This document shows, piece after piece, positions 1 through 5,877 of a stretch of DNA of 5,899 nucleotides. Where the stretch lies: positions 1-5,899 of the forward strand of contig JAQCKY010000176.1 of NCBI GenBank assembly GCA_027592155.1, written 5' to 3'. The translations under genes were made by a program, and so were the position numbers. The DNA comes from Pseudomonadota bacterium. Its GTDB lineage: Bacteria; Pseudomonadota; Alphaproteobacteria; Rhodospirillales; UBA2165. Position 1 is the first letter of the stretch, and the number at the start of each line of letters is the position of its first letter. The notes beneath the pieces were generated by a model. The model had not been told where the DNA came from. It did not search any database and saw only the letters and a list, made by a program, of their open reading frames with translations.

Positions 1-260
1 TCGCGGCGGCCGACTCAAAAGAAACGGCTTGTCAGCGCCCACCGGAGACCACAGCGCTTGGTGCATTATTGTCTCATATCACCCTTGGCGCTGATTCGGA
101 GACATTTCAGCCGATGAACGTCAATTTCGGCTTATTTCCGGATATTTCGGCGGAAAACCAACGGAAACGCCGTTTGCGCGGACGAGAACGAAAGGAGTCC
201 ATCAGCCGAAGGGCCTTGGATGACCTGAAAACTTGGCTGGATTCTGAGGGTGTGATTTAA
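1..260 (+). CDS. trmFO: TrmFO C-terminal fragment (folate/FAD-dependent tRNA uracil-54 C5-methyltransferase), 5' end outside window
   Basis: The reading frame is open from position 3 to the TAA at 258-260 and encodes 85 residues with no start of its own, so this is the end of a gene that begins before the window. The visible part carries the C-terminal signature of TrmFO: an ETTALGALLSHIT stretch, then TFQPMNVNFGLFP, then a basic GRERKE segment and a terminal ALDDLKTWL helix. In the family, TrmFO uses methylenetetrahydrofolate and FADH2 to make 5-methyluridine at position 54 of tRNA in the cytosol. The N-terminal FAD-binding region cannot be checked here. A TTG at 69 could be taken as a start, but the family match continues upstream of it, so a separate 63-residue gene is unlikely. 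No clear terminator follows; only a weak 6-bp inverted repeat starts at the stop codon. Confidence 0.9.
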   Translation, partial: AAADSKETACQRPPETTALGALLSHITLGADSETFQPMNVNFGLFPDISAENQRKRRLRGRERKESISRRALDDLKTWLDSEGVI

Positions 261-269
261 GCTAATCTA

Positions 270-298
270 TTGAATCTTAGCTAGAAAATCCCCATTAT
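270..298 (+). promoter_or_regulatory. Candidate sigma-70-type promoter for the ankyrin-repeat gene
   Basis: TTGAAT (270-275) and CATTAT (293-298) are separated by exactly 17 bases; each matches four of six consensus positions. Transcription would start near 305 and leave an untranslated leader of about 75 bases before the gene at 380. A 6-bp inverted repeat, AGCTAA (260-265) with TTAGCT (277-282), spans the -35 box. It could be an operator or a weak hairpin after trmFO; it lacks a T-run and is not called a terminator. The call rests on pattern matching only. Confidence 0.35.
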
Positions 299-341
299 CA
301 TTCTATTAACCAAATAGCGCAGAACGCGCCAAACGATACCA

Positions 342-383
342 ATGAGGACCGGTAGGATGTCTTCTGACATGGCTACCCAATGA
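342..383 (+). CDS. Possible 13-codon leader ORF overlapping the downstream start
   Basis: ATG at 342 opens a 13-codon frame (MRTGRMSSDMATQ) that ends at TGA 381-383. Its stop overlaps the ATG at 380 as ATGA, the classical arrangement for translational coupling. The frame has further ATGs at 357 and 369. A GAGG at 344-347 stands 9 bases before the ATG at 357, so an 8-codon version starting there is the best-supported form. The gene at 380 has no Shine-Dalgarno sequence at normal distance (nearest AGGA at 355-358), which would fit re-initiation from this leader. Chance is a real alternative because the frame is so short. Confidence 0.2.
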   Translation: MRTGRMSSDMATQ

Positions 384-2233
384 TCAGGCGGAAAAAACGA
401 GTTTCGTCAGCTTCGACGGTCGGTCGCGCGATTTTCATATCGCCAGCCGCCGCCGCTGCTGCTTTGCTGATTTCCCTCTCCTCGCCGGCGCATTCCAACA
501 ACCAAGGCGCCTTGTCCGAGCTTCTCGTTAAAGCCGTGAAATTAGGGGCGGTTGACGAAGTCCGGGCCATCGTCGATGCCGGTGCCGACATCACGCAACT
601 TGACGCTGCGGGACGCTCACCGCTCGACATCGCGATTAAGCACGGAAAGTTCGGCGTTGTCCGATATTTGATGCTCGCCCGGCGCCTGCAGAACGAACGG
701 GCTGCCACGGTGTTGTCCGCATCGTCATCAACACCCCCCTCTGCCCCCACCATTCCAAAAACCGTGATCGGCCCCGTCACGGTGGCCTTGCCGCCACCCG
801 TCAGCGTCAGCCGACAGGTTCAGCAGCTTCAGCGAACCTCGGCACCACAAGAACGTCGTGAAATCGCCGACAAGCTCGCAAGCGCGGCGGAAAAGCTCGC
901 CGGCGCGATCCAGGATCTGGCATCTGTTAATACGGGCACTACGACAAGCTCGCCGGTAAAATCCGAACCTGATGTCTTCGCCTCCCGCGATATTCATTTT
1001 TATCCAAGCCGTAAACTGGCGCTCCCGGTCACCGTTACCGCTGAGTTGGCGCAACCGGAAACCGATCTGGTTTCGGACGGGTCGACCGAAGTAAGGACGG
1101 CAACGAACAGAACTCCCGCGTCAATCGAACCTCAGCTCGCTGAAGCGAAAGTAACGGTCCCGCCCGCAGTACCGACAATTGCCCTGCGCGAGAAACCGGC
1201 GCCGCTGGTTAGCCGAATTTTCAAAAGCATCGCTAATTTCCTTGGCGTGGAAAGCGAATCCAAACCTGTCCCAAGTCCCGACATTCAGGTTGCCGACACA
1301 AATGTGCCGCCACCTCTTGCGCCCCCTTCCTCGTCGTTACCGGAACAAAATGCTTCCGTCCTGCCACTGAGCACGATCGATCTGGACTCGGTCAATTCGA
1401 CAAGTCCGGTCAGCACGCAGAGAGAAGCATCCGAAGTGAAAAAGGCTCCGATAAGGGTACGCAAGCGGCGCTCTTACGCCGAGCGCGTCGAAGCGCAGCG
1501 AATTCGAGAGAACGAAAATGAACGCCTGGTCGCCCGGTCTCAAAAACTGCGGAGCGAGACGGACCAAACCGCCAATGCGCGGCGTCCCACTCGTACACCA
1601 TTGAAGAAACTGCGGCCCTCTCTCGACGGTGTTGTTCTTACCATGGGCAATTCGGTCGCGACCGGTCAGCCTCATCAGCCGAGTGCCTCAACGGGCCCGG
1701 CCTCTTGTCTCCAAAAGCGCGGACACAGCAGCCAGTTCTGTATCGTCAGCGTCGATTGGCCCACGGAAATCCGGGATGCCTTTTCGGTCAATACAATTCT
1801 CTATCAAGGGTCTCGCGCGGTCGCGCGTTACGACGGCGGACGTGCCGTTCACATACATGCTCTCTTCAGTTCAGAGCAGCAGACCAATGTCGTTGATTGG
1901 GCCAAAAAGAAGTTTGGCCCGCCGACCGATTACTGGCGCCGCACCATCGCGCCATTCGGGAAGCCCAGAAAACCCAACCCGACGTTCGTCTGGCGCAGCA
2001 CGGATAAACAGACCAAACAGACCGTCGTGCTGGAAATCCGAAAATTCGATGATTCGCGCAATGTCTTTCCGGATACCAAGCACGGCTCGGTCCGCCTCTA
2101 CGTCGCCGGCGGTAAGCCCGTGTTCCCGACAATTACCGCCCTCGACATCATGTCCATCGACTGGGCGGCGAGATCGGACGCCGTCGACACCTCTTTGCCG
2201 GCAACCGCTAATACACTCCCCGTACAGCGCTAA
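380..2233 (+). CDS. Exported ankyrin-repeat protein with conserved uncharacterised C-terminal domain
   Basis: This 617-residue protein has no named function that I recognise. It begins with a basic stretch and an alanine-rich hydrophobic segment (about 1-39, ending SSPAHS before NN) that looks like a Sec signal peptide, so a periplasmic or surface location is inferred. Residues about 44-103 form one to two ankyrin units (AGADITQLDAAGRSPLDIAIKHG is the clearest part). Residues about 113-440 are rich in Pro, Ser, Thr and Ala and probably disordered, with a short amphipathic stretch near 155-182 and a strongly basic, charged stretch at about 354-392. Residues about 441-600 look like a folded domain: two cysteines (C443, C454) that could form a disulfide, then VDWP, LYQGSRAVARYDGG, KFGPP, NPTFVWRS and LEIRKFDDSRNVFPD. 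The start is fixed by an in-frame stop at 365-367 upstream and by the signal peptide, although no good ribosome site precedes it. The 3' end overlaps the convergent gene by 26 bases. A role in envelope protein-protein contact is only a guess. Confidence 0.8.
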   Translation: MIRRKKRVSSASTVGRAIFISPAAAAAALLISLSSPAHSNNQGALSELLVKAVKLGAVDEVRAIVDAGADITQLDAAGRSPLDIAIKHGKFGVVRYLMLARRLQNERAATVLSASSSTPPSAPTIPKTVIGPVTVALPPPVSVSRQVQQLQRTSAPQERREIADKLASAAEKLAGAIQDLASVNTGTTTSSPVKSEPDVFASRDIHFYPSRKLALPVTVTAELAQPETDLVSDGSTEVRTATNRTPASIEPQLAEAKVTVPPAVPTIALREKPAPLVSRIFKSIANFLGVESESKPVPSPDIQVADTNVPPPLAPPSSSLPEQNASVLPLSTIDLDSVNSTSPVSTQREASEVKKAPIRVRKRRSYAERVEAQRIRENENERLVARSQKLRSETDQTANARRPTRTPLKKLRPSLDGVVLTMGNSVATGQPHQPSASTGPASCLQKRGHSSQFCIVSVDWPTEIRDAFSVNTILYQGSRAVARYDGGRAVHIHALFSSEQQTNVVDWAKKKFGPPTDYWRRTIAPFGKPRKPNPTFVWRSTDKQTKQTVVLEIRKFDDSRNVFPDTKHGSVRLYVAGGKPVFPTITALDIMSIDWAARSDAVDTSLPATANTLPVQR

Positions 2234-3089
2234 TATAAAGGCCGATCTGGCGGCGGAGCTGCCCCCGTTCAATCCTGGGATTGAAGACGTCATAGCGCGC
2301 ATTGTGCAGACGCACCAAATAGTCATCCGCCAACCGGCCCGGCAACAAAGCAGGGAGGACCGACCGTGGCACATCGCCTCGAACCCGCCGCGCCTCTAGA
2401 AAATGAGACCGCGCCAGCATCACAACCGGCTCAACAGCAACCGACAGCCGCTCTCCCCGTATTTCGGCGACCGGCGTATGCGGTTCGATCCCTGCGTCAC
2501 GCAAGGCCGTAAGTGGCAAACCAATCCTACCCGATTCGAGCCTGTACGGGATCGCCCTGATCTGGCCCAACAGGGCCCATCCAATCCCGATATGTCGAAC
2601 GGCGGTTTCTAGTGCCTGCTGTTGCCACTCATTCAAGGGCGACATGCCGGCTGTCAGGACCTCGGACATGAGCAGGCTGAGACTGGCCGACGTCTGTTCG
2701 GCGTAAGAGACCATCGAGCTTGGATCGGCGAACGGTTCATCGGAGAGGTCTTGGCGTCGGCCGTCGATCAATTGCGTGAAATAATTCCCGCTCAAACCCC
2801 AGCGTTGAATGGCCTGCGCCAATCCATCAAGCACCAGATTACCGCGGAGCCGAGTAAGGTCGGGACAATCGGTAAGGATCGATTCAATTGCATCGTCCCA
2901 CCATTGCAGACGCACCTCTCCCAGCAGAGATTCGCTCACAACATCACGGGTTTTGGCGATTTCATGATTAAACGCCAGGAGCGCGAATAATGATTCTCGC
3001 CGTTCCGAGGGTGCGAACAGGCAGCAAAGAAACCGGTCCCGGTCGTACAACCGCGCTTGCTCTGCGCAATGTGAGAGTTGTGCCGCCAT
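2208..3089 (-). CDS. Squalene/phytoene synthase-fold protein lacking catalytic Asp motifs (NDUFAF6-like)
   Basis: A 293-residue protein of the squalene/phytoene synthase superfamily, near the usual family length. Family features include the RDRFLCCLFAPSERRESLFALLAFN helix pair (17-41), GEVRLQWWDDAI (57-68), the SYAEQTSASL region (128-137) and LPALLPGRLADDYL (245-258). The two aspartate-rich motifs that bind Mg-diphosphate in true synthases are absent. Where DDxxD is expected the sequence reads NHEIAKTRD (41-49), and where RDxxED is expected it reads IRAIPYRLESGR (177-188). This pattern matches the NDUFAF6-type branch, whose mitochondrial member helps assemble respiratory complex I, so automatic labels of squalene synthase would be misleading. 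The frame is open further upstream (to 3308), but that extension runs into the divergent hpnE gene and resembles nothing; the family match starts just after M at 3089. GTG at 3098 is an alternative start. The ribosome site is weak. Confidence 0.85.
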   Translation of the reverse strand: MAAQLSHCAEQARLYDRDRFLCCLFAPSERRESLFALLAFNHEIAKTRDVVSESLLGEVRLQWWDDAIESILTDCPDLTRLRGNLVLDGLAQAIQRWGLSGNYFTQLIDGRRQDLSDEPFADPSSMVSYAEQTSASLSLLMSEVLTAGMSPLNEWQQQALETAVRHIGIGWALLGQIRAIPYRLESGRIGLPLTALRDAGIEPHTPVAEIRGERLSVAVEPVVMLARSHFLEARRVRGDVPRSVLPALLPGRLADDYLVRLHNARYDVFNPRIERGQLRRQIGLYISAVRGVY

Positions 3090-3194
3090 GCCGATCACGC
3101 GATGCTTTTTGTATGCTTGCCGTTCGATATGCCATATAGGGCGTGATCGTCCCCTCAGACAAGCAGCAACAAGCGAATAGAAAACGCCCTGCGT
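3090..3194. promoter_or_regulatory. Divergent promoter region between the NDUFAF6-like gene and hpnE
   Basis: These 105 bases separate two start codons that face away from each other and must hold the promoters for both genes, unless either is transcribed from within its neighbour. For hpnE the best candidate is TTGTAT (3109-3114), 18 bases, CATATA (3133-3138), giving a start near 3145. For the minus-strand gene only a weak -10-like ATACAA is seen around 3108-3113 (read on the minus strand), with no convincing -35. No Shine-Dalgarno sequence is evident before the ATG of hpnE. The inverted repeat listed separately places one arm near each predicted transcription start. Confidence 0.4.
3092..3149. 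repeat. 9-bp perfect inverted repeat flanking the divergent promoters
   Basis: CGATCACGC at 3092-3100 and GCGTGATCG at 3141-3149 are exact reverse complements separated by 40 bases. The repeat centres are 49 bases apart, close to a whole number of helical turns (about 4.7), so a looping or co-operative regulator is possible but not shown. The right arm overlaps the inferred start of hpnE transcription. The left arm lies just before the start codon of the minus-strand gene. No known regulator site was recognised. Confidence 0.45.
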
Positions 3195-4472
3195 ATGAAT
3201 TCCACAAGCAATCCATCCAGCCGTCCGGCGGTTCATGTTATCGGTGCCGGGGTCGCGGGTCTCGCCGCGGCGATACGGGCCTCCGCAAATGGTGCTGCCG
3301 TCCATCACTATGAGGCGACTCGCCAGGCCGGTGGCCGCTGCCGCTCATTCTTCGATGAAACCCTCGACCGGGTGATCGACAATGGCAATCACCTTATCCT
3401 TGGCGGAAACCGAGGCGTGTTCGATTACCTTCGCGATATCGGCGCGCCTGAAACGCTGACGCCCCTAGAGGCTCGCTTTTCCTTTGCTGACCTAACCACG
3501 GGAGAGCAATGGCAAATTCAGCCGTCGGCCGGTCGAATTCCTTTTTGGATATTCCAAAGCACGAAGCGCATCCCCGGCACTTCAGCATTGGATTATTTGC
3601 GGGCGGCGTCACTGGGCCGGGCGGCGCCAGGTGCCACCATTGCCGATTGCGTCAACACCGAGACACCCATGTTCGAACGCTTTTGGCAACCGATCAGCCG
3701 GGCGGTTCTTAATACGGATGCGCATGAGGGCTCAGCCTCCCTCCTCTGGCCGATGATTACCGAAACGCTGTTGAAAGGCGCCGATGCCAGCCGCCCTTAT
3801 CTTGCGCAAGACGGCCTCTCGACGGCACTCGTCGATCCCGCCCTGGAACATCTGCGTCACCGCGGCATTGAAACGCAATTCGGCCGACGGCTCAGGGAAT
3901 TAGGGATCACCGGAGACAGGGTCACCCGCTTAAATTTTGGGGAATACCAGGTAACGGTACCGCCTGCCGACCGAATCGTCCTCGCTTTACCGCCTCGGGA
4001 GGCCGCGAACTTATGTCCCGGACTAACCGTGCCGACGGAAATGCGATCCATCGTTAATCTACATTTTCGGTTGGAGGGCGATGCCGTGCTACCCAATGGC
4101 GCTGCTTTCACGGGGCTGATTGGCACTACGGCGCAATGGCTCTTCGCCCGGGGCGACATCTTATCGGTGACCATCAGCGATGCCGGATCGTTCGCAGACC
4201 GAGACGCCGATGAAATTGCCGCGATGATCTGGTTGGAAATTCGCGGACTTCTGGGGCTGAGCGCCGCGGAGATACCGCCTGTAAGAGTGATCAAGGAACA
4301 TCGTGCGACCATCGCGCAAACGCCCTCCCAGGTCGGCTTGCGTCCTGAGAGCACAACCGGATCCACAAATTTGTTCCTCGCCGGAGACTGGATCGATACA
4401 GGGCTTCCGGCTTCGATAGATGGCGCCCTTCGCTCCGGATACCGCGCCGCCGACCTCGCCTTTCCCCCCTGA
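3195..4472 (+). CDS. hpnE: Hydroxysqualene dehydroxylase HpnE (FAD-dependent)
   Basis: A 425-residue flavoprotein of the amine oxidase/phytoene desaturase superfamily, of normal length for HpnE. The N-terminal dinucleotide-binding fold is intact: GAGVAG at 17-22 after a beta strand, the ribose-binding acidic E40 at the end of the second strand, and GGRCRS at 46-51. DNGNHLILGGN (62-72) corresponds to the DNGxHL motif typical of HpnE. The C-terminal FAD contact region is also present as LFLAGDWIDTGLPASIDGAL (393-412, with G397-D398). In the known pathway HpnD makes presqualene diphosphate, HpnC converts it to hydroxysqualene, and HpnE reduces that to squalene, which feeds hopanoid synthesis at the membrane. 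HpnC and HpnD are usually encoded nearby but are not in this window; the adjacent divergent gene is a catalytically degenerate relative of them. The start is set by the FAD fold and by a stop at 3144-3146 upstream in frame. A related carotenoid-type oxidase is the less likely alternative. Confidence 0.87.
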   Translation: MNSTSNPSSRPAVHVIGAGVAGLAAAIRASANGAAVHHYEATRQAGGRCRSFFDETLDRVIDNGNHLILGGNRGVFDYLRDIGAPETLTPLEARFSFADLTTGEQWQIQPSAGRIPFWIFQSTKRIPGTSALDYLRAASLGRAAPGATIADCVNTETPMFERFWQPISRAVLNTDAHEGSASLLWPMITETLLKGADASRPYLAQDGLSTALVDPALEHLRHRGIETQFGRRLRELGITGDRVTRLNFGEYQVTVPPADRIVLALPPREAANLCPGLTVPTEMRSIVNLHFRLEGDAVLPNGAAFTGLIGTTAQWLFARGDILSVTISDAGSFADRDADEIAAMIWLEIRGLLGLSAAEIPPVRVIKEHRATIAQTPSQVGLRPESTTGSTNLFLAGDWIDTGLPASIDGALRSGYRAADLAFPP

Positions 4473-4597
4473 CTCTATCGCCATTTGTTCATACTCAGTT
4501 AAGGTTAGAGGGTGTACTTCTTGTGAGAATCGGCGATATGCTTATTTGCTTTTAGCCCTGACCAATCGCGGTCTGTCACAGATAATTGGGGGATGAC
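4473..4597 (+). promoter_or_regulatory. Intergenic region with probable promoter for the small membrane operon
   Basis: The 125 bases after hpnE hold no clear terminator. Two promoter candidates are visible. CTGACC (4558-4563), 17 bases, GATAAT (4581-4586) is the better match, but it would start transcription only about five bases before the ATG at 4598 and would exclude the G-rich ribosome site at 4588-4592. TTGTGA (4521-4526), 16 bases, TATTTG (4543-4548) is weaker but leaves a normal leader. Which one is used cannot be settled from sequence; read-through from hpnE is also possible. Confidence 0.3.
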
Positions 4598-4693
4598 ATG
4601 GGAAAAATACTCGACTCACTAACTGGAACTGTTATCGCGGGCCTGGTCATTACGGTGGTCATGGTTTTCGTGGTTCAGGCAATTGGCAGCTGA
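4598..4693 (+). CDS. 31-residue single-span membrane peptide
   Basis: ATG at 4598 opens a 31-codon frame ending at TGA 4691-4693. A G-rich Shine-Dalgarno-like sequence (GGGGG, 4588-4592) lies 5 bases upstream of the start. The peptide begins MGKILDSLTGT, with one lysine and one aspartate, and continues as an unbroken hydrophobic segment of about 20 residues (12-31, VIAGLVITVVMVFVVQAIGS). It would form a single membrane helix with its short charged N-terminus outside the bilayer. It stands 19 bases before the four-span protein at 4713 and points the same way with no terminator between, so the two are probably co-transcribed. Such peptides often act as accessory subunits of membrane oxidoreductases (CydX is a known case), and this is a plausible but unproven role here. 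I do not recognise a named family. Confidence 0.65.
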   Translation: MGKILDSLTGTVIAGLVITVVMVFVVQAIGS

Positions 4694-4712
4694 CGGATAA
4701 GAGGACAAAAAA

Positions 4713-5219
4713 ATGGAATTAGGATTTGAATTTTGGACTTTCATCGTTCGTTGGCTTCACGTCGCGAGCGGCATCATGTGGATTGGTATTCTTTGGTATC
4801 TGAACTTCGTTCAGACACCGACAATGCCAAAAGTTCCAGATGAGCTTAAGCCGGCGATTCCGAAACATATGATGCCTGTTACCCTTTGGTATTTCCGTTG
4901 GGCGGCACTGTCGACCTTGGTCTTCGGCCTCATCCTGGCATGGATGAACGGCTATCTCGTTGAGGCCCTAGCCTTGGGCCTTATGGATAACGTCGCCAAA
5001 CACTCGGCCATCGGATTTGGCATGTGGTTTGGTATTATCATGGCGTTCAATGTCTGGTTCATCATCTGGCCGAACCAGCAGAAAGTCATCGGTTTGGTCG
5101 AAGCCAGCGACGAAGAAAAACCCAAGGCGGCCCGCACAGCGGCGCTGGCGTCTCGGACGAACACGATGCTGTCGATCCCCATGCTTTATGCCATGGTCGG
5201 CGCACAGAATATCTTTTAG
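4713..5219 (+). CDS. Four-span membrane protein related to the membrane domain of PuuD (urate hydroxylase family)
   Basis: A 168-residue protein with four likely membrane helices at about 8-30, 62-85, 97-119 and 150-166. The WLHVASGIMWIGILWYLNFVQ start, the FRWAAL segment before helix 2, KHSAIGFGMWFGIIMAFNVWFIIWPNQQ, and the SRTNTMLSIPMLYAM end are typical of proteins annotated as PuuD-like. Full PuuD has a longer membrane part and a C-terminal cytochrome c domain; this protein is much shorter, has no cysteine at all, and so cannot bind c-type haem through CxxCH. Three histidines (H16, H52, H97) are present; H16 and H97 sit in or beside helices and could ligate b-type haem or another cofactor, which is inference. 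Urate oxidation should not be assumed. The ribosome site AAGAGGA (4699-4705) is good, 7 bases before ATG. The 31-residue peptide gene precedes it and a strong terminator follows. Confidence 0.82.
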   Translation: MELGFEFWTFIVRWLHVASGIMWIGILWYLNFVQTPTMPKVPDELKPAIPKHMMPVTLWYFRWAALSTLVFGLILAWMNGYLVEALALGLMDNVAKHSAIGFGMWFGIIMAFNVWFIIWPNQQKVIGLVEASDEEKPKAARTAALASRTNTMLSIPMLYAMVGAQNIF

Positions 5220-5236
5220 ATAATTCGACATGACTG

Positions 5237-5265
5237 AAAACAGGGCCTTCGGGCCCTGTTTTTTT
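5237..5265 (+). terminator. Strong intrinsic terminator after the PuuD-like gene
   Basis: An 11-bp perfect stem (5237-5247 with 5252-5262, core CAGGGCC/GGCCCTG) is closed by a UUCG tetraloop on a C-G pair. It is followed by seven T residues (5259-5265, the first four pairing with the A-run). It lies 17 bases after the stop codon at 5217-5219 and should end transcription of the small membrane operon. Confidence 0.95.
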
Positions 5266-5364
5266 GCCCGGATTCTGGTTTCTTGTGGTGTTGTCCAACA
5301 AATCGCCACAATCAACCGGCAAAACACGGTGTCGAATTCTAATTGACAATGTCGAGAGAAGGAG

Positions 5365-5387
5365 ACGGAAAAGTAGCGGTTTTCCGT
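5365..5387. repeat. 8-bp inverted repeat in the leader of the cyclase gene
   Basis: ACGGAAAA (5365-5372) and TTTTCCGT (5380-5387) are exact reverse complements with a 7-base spacer (GTAGCGG). It lies between an exact TTGACA (5343-5348) and an AT-rich TATATA (5396-5401), but these two boxes are 47 bases apart and cannot be one promoter. The repeat may be an operator or an RNA stem in the cyclase leader. The rest of 5266-5451 shows no gene. Confidence 0.4.
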
Positions 5388-5451
5388 TATTACTTTATAT
5401 AAGGGTCCAGAGTTTCGCGTGGGGAAAACGGGTGATTATGAGGCGGCGGCG

Positions 5452-5877
5452 ATGACCGATCAAAAGGTGCAAAGAAAGCTGGCAGCCATCCTGTACGCGG
5501 ATGTCGCTGATTACAGCCGTTTGACCGGCGAGGATGAACTTAGAACCCACCAAAAACTCGGTGAACATCTCGATATTCTGACCGGCTCGATTGAAGAGCA
5601 TAATGGTCGCGTGGTCCATTTTGCTGGCGACGCGATCCTCTCTGAATTCAGCAGCGTCGTTGATGCCCTCACCGCGGCAATCGTGGCGCAGCGTGTCATC
5701 GGTGATAAAAACAATCAGGAAGCCGAAGGACAAAGGCTGCAATTTCGAATTGGCATTAATCTCGGCGAGGTCATTGTCGACCGTGACGATATTTTTGGCG
5801 ACGGCGTCAATGTCGCAGCCCGGTTGGAGAACCTGTCCGTCATCAAAACATTTGGGACTATTGAGCCTGTTATCTAA
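5452..5877 (+). pseudogene. Class III adenylate/guanylate cyclase domain, truncated after the catalytic core
   Basis: The frame encodes 141 residues from ATG at 5452, chosen because GAGG (5440-5443) lies 8 bases upstream and the family match (RKLAAILYADVADYSRL) starts a few residues later. A GTG at 5419 would add 11 residues with poorer support. Class III cyclase residues are mostly present: metal Asp D17 (YADV) and D60 (AGDA), the base-selecting D113, and the transition-state pair N120 and R124 (GDGVNVAARLE). The usual Lys four residues before the second metal Asp is replaced by His (H56). After L128 the expected AEPGGICIS-like continuation is absent from all three forward frames; the frame instead reads SVIKTFGTIEPVI and stops. 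Family members are normally several hundred residues, often with TPR repeats after the cyclase domain, so this is probably a broken gene. A functional short protein is not excluded, but the end of the cyclase fold would be missing. Confidence 0.7.

Noticed and set aside
260..282. Inverted repeat AGCTAA/TTAGCT as terminator of trmFO
   Set aside because: The stem is only 6 bp, AT-rich, with an 11-base loop and no T-run, so it would be a poor terminator.
1871..2374. Minus-strand frame of 167 codons
   Set aside because: It is antisense to the well-supported ankyrin gene end and has Arg/Cys-rich content typical of a shadow frame.
1629..2399. Long plus-strand frame of 256 codons in another phase
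   Set aside because: It lies within the ankyrin gene and the end of the minus-strand gene, is Arg/Ser/Pro-rich as expected of an out-of-frame reading, and has no recognisable motif.
2622..2990. Plus-strand frame of 122 codons
   Set aside because: It is entirely antisense to the synthase-like gene, whose family motifs are clear.
3090..3308. N-terminal extension of the minus-strand synthase-like gene to ATG 3308
   Set aside because: It overlaps the start of hpnE on the other strand and the shared promoter region, shows no family resemblance, and makes the protein 73 residues longer than the family needs.
3857..4366. Minus-strand frame of 169 codons
   Set aside because: It is antisense to hpnE, which has intact FAD-binding motifs throughout.
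4968..5327. Minus-strand frame of 119 codons across the terminator
   Set aside because: It runs through the terminator hairpin and antisense to the PuuD-like gene; no motif and no ribosome site.
5419..5451. GTG start at 5419 for the cyclase domain
   Set aside because: The nearest purine-rich site is too distant, whereas ATG 5452 has GAGG at 8 bases and begins next to the conserved domain.
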